Shown here: positions 58,490 to 64,000 of the stretch, in pieces
Layout: the number at the start of each line of letters is the position of its first letter
How positions within the stretch are numbered: the first letter of the stretch is position 1
DNA from: Deroplatys truncata
Lineage: Eukaryota; Arthropoda; Insecta; Mantodea; Mantidae
Direction: 5' to 3'
NCBI GenBank assembly: GCA_030765065.1
Contig: CM060978.1
Span: 111,037,192-111,101,191, forward strand
Length of the DNA: 64,000 bases
Translations under genes and position numbers: made by a program
The notes under the pieces: model-generated
Database searches by the model: none
Told to the model about the DNA's origin: nothing
What the model saw: only the letters and a program-made list of their open reading frames with translations

Positions 58490-59090
58490 GATATCCAGAT
58501 TTCACCAAAAGTGCACATCGAAAGGTCCCCTGATTTCGAAAAATTCCCCTAACCTCAAACTAGCCTTCCAGGAAGAAGCGGAAAATTGTTCTAACGATGT
58601 TGATTAAAATATCATATGCAAAAATGAGTAATATATATTTCAAATTTCCTGCACATACCCTCTGAAGTAGTCTTTATATTCTTTGAAGTTTATATAAGTG
58701 TAAAATATGATTATAAACCAAAACACACTGCAGGAAATAACAAATATCAATAGGATATATAACTTTTGTGATAAACGTTTTCATATTAATTTCCGAAATA
58801 TTCGCTGCTATTTTGATTTTGTCTGATTCATATCTTTCAGTTAAGTGGTTTCTATTTTGTTTCTCATGATCCTGTATAAATAGTAGTGACGTCATGGCTA
58901 GTATATAATTATGGATTCACAGTTGTGTTTTATCTCAGCCTGCAAAGGGCATTATACTTATTATAACTGAAATCAGTTTCGTCTAATATTTTTAAAGATA
59001 AACAGGAAGCATGCAGAAAAAGTAGTCTGCTCCATAAATCAATAATTTGCTAACAATTGTGAATATATACAATGGATAGAAATGGTGATG
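58490..59090 (+). repeat. GT-TIR dispersed repeat, worn copy
   Basis: Keeps CCAGATTTCACC, CCCCTAACCTCAAACTAGCC, GTTGATTAAAATATCATATG and a terminal GATGTGAATGTTACACTT that matches the sequence just after the tips of other copies. The microsatellite site and the inverted tips are lost. Confidence 0.6.
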
Positions 59091-61075
59091 TGAATGTTAC
59101 ACTTATTTTTTAATCAGAAGATAGTACTTTCATCTGTTTAATCCAGTTGGATATATCAGAAAATCACTATCAGGTAGGGGCAGTATCAAAATATTGAATT
59201 TATAGGGATGCCTTTGCACTTTTTGCAAGGTACACGTAATTCGTCGTTATTAACACGCTAAACAGAAGAGATGTACGAACAGAATGTCGTTAACTGCCTT
59301 TTCTCTACGTGTTACTATGGGCACCCTTGAATTACCTACGTTCTATTTGGTTTGTAAACAAAGAGCATTTACCGTCCATTAGCAGTAATGCGATACTTGG
59401 GTTATAAACTCAAGAAGAAGTAGAAGTGAAGAAGGTGATTCATTTTCATCCTCTTGCAAGAAAAAAAGCAGTTAAATCCGAGGACTTCTGAGCAGTGGTG
59501 ACCTGTGAAGTTAGATAGTGGTACGGTCCTGCTTTAAGTTATCGTGTCACAGATTTTCGAGCATTAGACCTATAATTTTTTGTGAATCTCTGAGATCTAT
59601 TTAAATTTAGTTACTTTTATTGTCACGAATCACTCTGATATGCTAGTCAGAAGCAAGCCCAGATATACGAAGAAGATGAATGACTGGTTAATTAACCTGT
59701 CCTCGAGGGGTACCCTAATGCTGGTAAACTTTTATTTTCTTCTTCTTCAGCTACAGGACCCGTAGCTGTACATATACCTGTAGTGGCCTGTTCGTCTTCG
59801 AATTTTTTTATCGATCCGTCTTGTTCTTGACCAATATTGCTTCTTCCCATTGGTACATAATGGAGTATTCATTTAGGAAATCTACCATCTCAATTCGTTT
59901 TAAATGAACACTGAAGATACCAAGGTGTTGTATACATCCATGCCTTTATGATCTAAAAGAGTGAAACCTTTAACACTTCGGAGGAACTTCATTTCATTTG
60001 ATTCAGTTTTTCTTTTGGCTGTTCTAGCTGCAGTTTGTTTTGTACTTTAGACTTATAGAACGCCTATCCTCAGCAGATAGGACACAGAAGGAAGAATTTT
60101 CTCCACTGTAACCACTGAAGAAACATTTTATTTCGTACGAATACATTTAACAACAAGAATCATGGAACACACCTTGGCATTGATAGGATATCCAAGCTTG
60201 CCATCTTACTAATAGAACTGTTGTTCTCGAGGTGAGAAACCTATACTAGGAAGTTTTCCGCACTTGCCTGAGCCCGCAGTCGTCCTTACCAACAATTAAA
60301 TTGACGGTTCATATGCAAACGATGAACAAGCATTCATTCGGAAAAATACACATCTCTAAAGCGAATATCTTACTGAAAATAGGCAGTCCAATTGCTGTTA
60401 CAACTGTTTTTCAGAATTGGTAGAAAAGTGTCGTTCGTTATCTCTAGATTGAATTTCTTAGAAACCATCAGTTGCAATGAGATTCCTAAGCGCCCTTCAG
60501 TGTGTAAATATAATTAAAGTTGTGCCTGCTCTACGAAATGTTTCATGGAAATAAAAATGATCCTGATATGGAGTTTATATTTTTGAGCGAACTGCCTTAG
60601 TAAGCCTTATCCACAGATGGATGAACTCTAATATCACAATAAATAAATTCATTCTAATAGACAAGTACGTATTACACTTCAGTGTAGTGTTTTACCAACG
60701 TATTTACTACCAGTTCAAAGAAAGGCAAAAATGTTTACAACTGAAAATATATAATTTTAATTTAAGAATGTAAAAGCTCGGTTTTAGGTTTTCCATGCTT
60801 CATGTGAAGGAAAATGTTAAGCAGGATGGAATTTTCTAGAAGCAAAAGTGCCTTCGAATGCATCGTTGTTGGAACTATAACTGGCGCAACAGTTCTAGAC
60901 ACGTGAAAATCTTAATGACAGCTATGAAGCTAGTTACCTAGCAGATCAGGAGGTGACCGTCGTCTGCTCTGCATGTTGCAGGAGTGCGTGGGACAGTCAT
61001 TGTCAAATATCCGTACACCGTTATGCACTGCATTGCGCTGATAAACTTAGTTATATACCGTATATTAAAATCTAC
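59091..61075. other. Long noncoding stretch, nothing recognised
   Basis: No frame over 60 codons with a motif, no tRNA-like box and no TIR pair recognised. Confidence 0.5.
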
Positions 61076-62687
61076 GCTTAGTATAAAAAACACTGTCAAT
61101 CATTGCCTCCAATTCTTCCACACCTAACAACCCTTCCTCTTCTGCGGAATCACTCACATTATTGCCGTCATCACTGCTGTCACTACTTTCTGCACCATTA
61201 TCCTGGATGAGAATTCTTTCTATTTGATTTTCTGCAATTCCGTATTCTTCAAAATAATGATTCTTAATTTATTCAACATGTCGACATACATTTTCCCATT
61301 CTGGCCTTCCAATTTCAGCAAATTGCTGGCGTTATAACTGCTCCACATATTTTAATTTAAAAGTGATATTTCTGCATGCCACCCATTTTTGATATCAGCC
61401 CAGATTAATTCGATTGGGTTTAGTTCTGGGCGATACGATGGCAGTCTAAGTACATTATGGCGATGTTGTATTACTATCTGGTCAAGTATGTATGACTTCT
61501 GAAGCTGTTTGGTGGCTTTAATTAAGTTATATAGCTTTGTTTTACTCATGCTTTCATCTAAAGCTTTATTATGTCTAAGTAACCAAGCTCTCATTTCTTC
61601 TTTCAAGGAATTTTAGGTAGGTGGTTTGTCATTTTGAGTGTTGACGCATTGTGAAGCATTGTCGATAACCAGAACAGACCCAGCAGGCATATTAGGTATC
61701 AACATGGCGTTGATTCACTTCATGTAATTTTCTGTATTCATTTCTTGATAAAATCTCCTGTGGTTTGTTGCGACTTGTAAAAGAAGGGCATTTGGAACGA
61801 AGCCGATCTTTCCAACAGCATGAACGATAACAGGTATTTGCCCTTTAGCAACAGGAACCTGCAACCTAATTCGCTATCGTCACTCCAACTTTTAGATGTT
61901 GTACGACTGCTGTGTATGTAAGACTCATCTTCATACACTATAGTATTTTTCTGAAATTTGTAGCAACACCTTTAAAATTGATGCTGATATAAGTACATAT
62001 AAAATTATAGTCATTTGGAAAGGTAGAATCAAACTGAAAAATTAAATGCCATAGCCGGGATTTAAACCACGGATCTTAGGCTTTCCGTGCCGTTGCTCTA
62101 ATCGACTAAGCTATCATGGCAACATTTACTTTTTATGTTTATTATTTTATTTTATTATTATTTTTTATTTTATTTATTTATTTTGCTTTTCTGTTAGAAC
62201 TCTTCTATTTGATTTCGGTTTCCTCCACTTGAACCCTAAATCTTTAATAATTTTTCTGAGATTTGTAGCACCACCTTGAAAGTTTCTGCTGTCTTTCAGC
62301 TTGATGAGCAATCTGCTTATTGTTAGCACAGTTTTTTCTTTCACATAGAAATTGTGAATCGTGCGACGAATGACGCATTCGAAATCGTCTATTTCTGTAA
62401 TACGTTTAGGGACCTTATGTTTCTTCCCAGGTGTGTCAAATGGCATTCTTTCATCCATATGTTTTTTTCTTATCTTTGAGAACTCTGGAAACGGAACTCG
62501 GTGAAACACCAGTTGCTTTGACTACTCTTTCTTTCTCTCTCTTAAGGCTTTTGTGGAACTCGGATGAACATATAATTTCTTCCTTCATCTCTGCTTCTTG
62601 CTTCATGAAGTCGATGACATTTGCCATTATTTCCCTACTTTGACTATGTAACACCTTACCACTTAACTTTGGAAACATAGGAGCCAT
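61076..62687 (-). pseudogene. IS630/Tc1-type transposase relic with an acidic C-terminal tail
   Basis: Reading leftward from ATG 62687: MAPMFPKLSGKVLHSQSREI, then an N-terminal helix-turn-helix with VVKATGVSPSSVSRVLKDKK. A second domain has RITEIDDFECVIRRTIHNFY and KIIKDLGFKWRKPKSNRR. The catalytic residues are D of YEDESYIHSS (about 61930), D of VLVIDNAS (about 61670) and E of PELNPIELIWADIK (about 61410). The tail near 61090-61200 reads AESSDSSDDGNNVSDSAEE in one frame. A few stops and frame changes (for example between 61606 and 61738, and a stop near 61270) break it. A tRNA-like insertion separates the DNA-binding and catalytic parts at about 62000-62175. I found no convincing TIRs. Proteins of this form occur in insects both as transposons and as single-copy derivatives. 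Confidence 0.75.
62030..62125 (-). repeat. tRNA-derived SINE insertion in the transposase relic
   Basis: On the minus strand TGCCATGATAGCTTAGTCGA, then TTAGAGCAACGGCACGGAAA, then the B box GTGGTTTAAATCCCGG. It sits between the DNA-binding and catalytic portions of the transposase relic. A T-rich simple stretch lies beside it (62130-62180). Confidence 0.65.
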
Positions 62688-62689
62688 GG

Positions 62690-63372
62690 TTATAAATATA
62701 ACAAATATAAAATAGGCACTATTTAAGTACTGCTCTCTTTGAAATTACAATATGCGGACACTTTCTATGCAGACTGTATGTGTTACGCACTGTGAGTAAG
62801 CAAATGTATTATATCGCTTTCGTTGATTAAGCTAAACATAAACCATTCCTAGGCTCGGCAGCTGGGGTGGCAATCAAGGTCACGACTCCAGAAGTTTTGC
62901 GCGAGTAATACCAAAGCAGCTCTAATTATAAAGCTGAGTTTCAGTAATTAGCCAATAGTTGCGCCACCGCTGTAAGCCGATATTGCAATTGTAGCGACAA
63001 ATCGCTAAATCTGGAGAATATATGTACCCTCTTGTGCTTAAACATTGACTGCTGACTCTTTAGTGAACTTAACATATTTTGCATAACAGTTCTAGACTTG
63101 GTCATTTGCTTATATTATGTTTTATTTATTTATTTATTTATTCATTTACTTGATAAAGTTTTAAGAAAACTTCACAATTGGCTTCTATTTTGATATTTGG
63201 CCCTGAACACACATTCTGAACTACTACAATTCATACAGACTTAATAACTAAATATGGTTATCCACAATTACATTGCCCTTCTCTCTCGTCACTGTCCATT
63301 TCTGCTTACTTTTTTGATGTATGTTAAAATTCTTGTACATCGGCCTGTTAACACATTTAATCTTACTTGTAC
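62690..63372. other. Noncoding stretch, nothing recognised
   Basis: A TTTA run lies at 63120-63145. No gene or element recognised. Confidence 0.5.
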
Positions 63373-63379
63373 TTTTGAA

Positions 63380-63463
63380 GGACATGTTTCGGAAGGCGTT
63401 CCTCCCATCTTCAGCTGCTTATGACTTAATGAAGATGGGAGAAATGCCTTCCGAAACATGTCC
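63380..63463. repeat. Strong hairpin with 34-bp arms
   Basis: Left arm 63380-63413 starts GGACATGTTTCGGAAGG and ends CCCATCTTCA. Right arm 63430-63463 is its reverse complement with about two mismatches, around a 16-base spacer. Hairpins with a TTTCGGAAGG/CCTTCCGAAA core of this type may be structured ends of retroelements. No coding part is attached here. Confidence 0.8.
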
Positions 63464-64000
63464 TTTGAAAACTACAGCATAACTAAGGCGAGTGCCAAGA
63501 CGTCGACCTACTAGAACTTTTAACACATTTTTTAATTCACCGTGAAAAATGTTACTGTTTTTAACTTTTATAAAAAGTGCATGGCATATACTTAGAGGAA
63601 GCGAAGATATCGTCTTAGCCTTATCATCAATTTCTAAGTTCTTAGCTTACAAGTCGATTTTTTCGTCATGGCACGGCAGAAAGGAGAAGGTAGTCTAGGG
63701 TGGGGAGAACGACTGGCAGTATTCCTCTTGTGTGGGGCAATGTGGGGCAACACTCACTCGGAAAGCGTGGTGATGTCACCTTATCTCACGTTGTATACGC
63801 GCCTGCTGCTCTGTTATTGCTGACCCAACACCCTTCCCAGAAGATAAATGGACTTACTGCGCACGCAGATAAGCGAGTCACCAGAAAAAAATCTACCATT
63901 ACGTCCTGGTATTCTTGAAGACAGGGCGCTCAACCCGGCTATCGCACTTCAATCCGGGGTCAGGAGCTTTGTGTTGAGTTGTTTGACGGTACGTGGATTC
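63464..64000. other. Noncoding right edge, nothing recognised
   Basis: No domain or repeat recognised up to the window edge. Confidence 0.45.

Noticed and set aside
60887-62960. A possible TIR pair GGCGCAAC around the IS630/Tc1-type transposase relic
   Set aside because: Only about nine bases match, with no target duplication. This is expected by chance at this length.

Overview
This is eukaryotic, AT-rich, gene-poor DNA, almost certainly from a large-genome insect. I infer this from the mix of mariner, hAT, PIF/Harbinger-like, LTR, Polinton and tRNA-derived SINE sequences, all in arthropod-type versions, with abundant GT/GA/ATT microsatellites. A blattodean (cockroach or termite) is a reasonable guess, but nothing in the window proves it. 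I found no convincing host protein-coding exon. Nearly every open frame is a transposon piece, an antisense shadow or a translated microsatellite.

Layout. 1-354: edge fragment of a SETMAR-type mariner transposase (minus). 1136-14509: noncoding DNA with copies of a dispersed repeat (here called the GT-TIR repeat), a worn mariner (7261-8500) and a DD41D-type Tc1/mariner element (11398-12611). 15274-16573: a mariner with clear TIRs and flanking TA. 17572-19588: two more GT-TIR copies. 19711-20092: a SINE with clean target duplications.

20128-37745 is the centrepiece: two decayed Polinton (Maverick) fragments lie head to head, meeting inside their DNA polymerase B regions at about 34436/34437. 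Each runs outward from polB into about 2 kb of noncoding sequence built on a loose repeat of about 43 bp. The left copy has been a repeated landing site. It holds a 919-bp TIR element, an LTR element (A, 23295 onward), a younger related LTR element (B, 25955-31028, with near-identical LTRs and a 4-bp target duplication), a ZMYM1-like hAT relic (31080-32811) and a SINE (33370-33655).

37746-64000: mostly unassigned AT-rich DNA with several SINE families (41388-41746, 43147-44165, 45870-46080, 50008-50110, 56790-57260, 58010-58325, around 62030-62120), a PIF/Harbinger-like nonautonomous element (46578-47666), a second LTR of family A (50323-51160), further GT-TIR copies, and a relic IS630/Tc1-type transposase with an acidic tail (61076-62687).

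The elements do not form a pathway. They form a stratigraphy: Polinton first; then hAT, LTR A and SINE insertions; then LTR element B as one of the youngest events. All boundaries were read by eye and can be off by a few bases unless TIRs or target duplications are stated.
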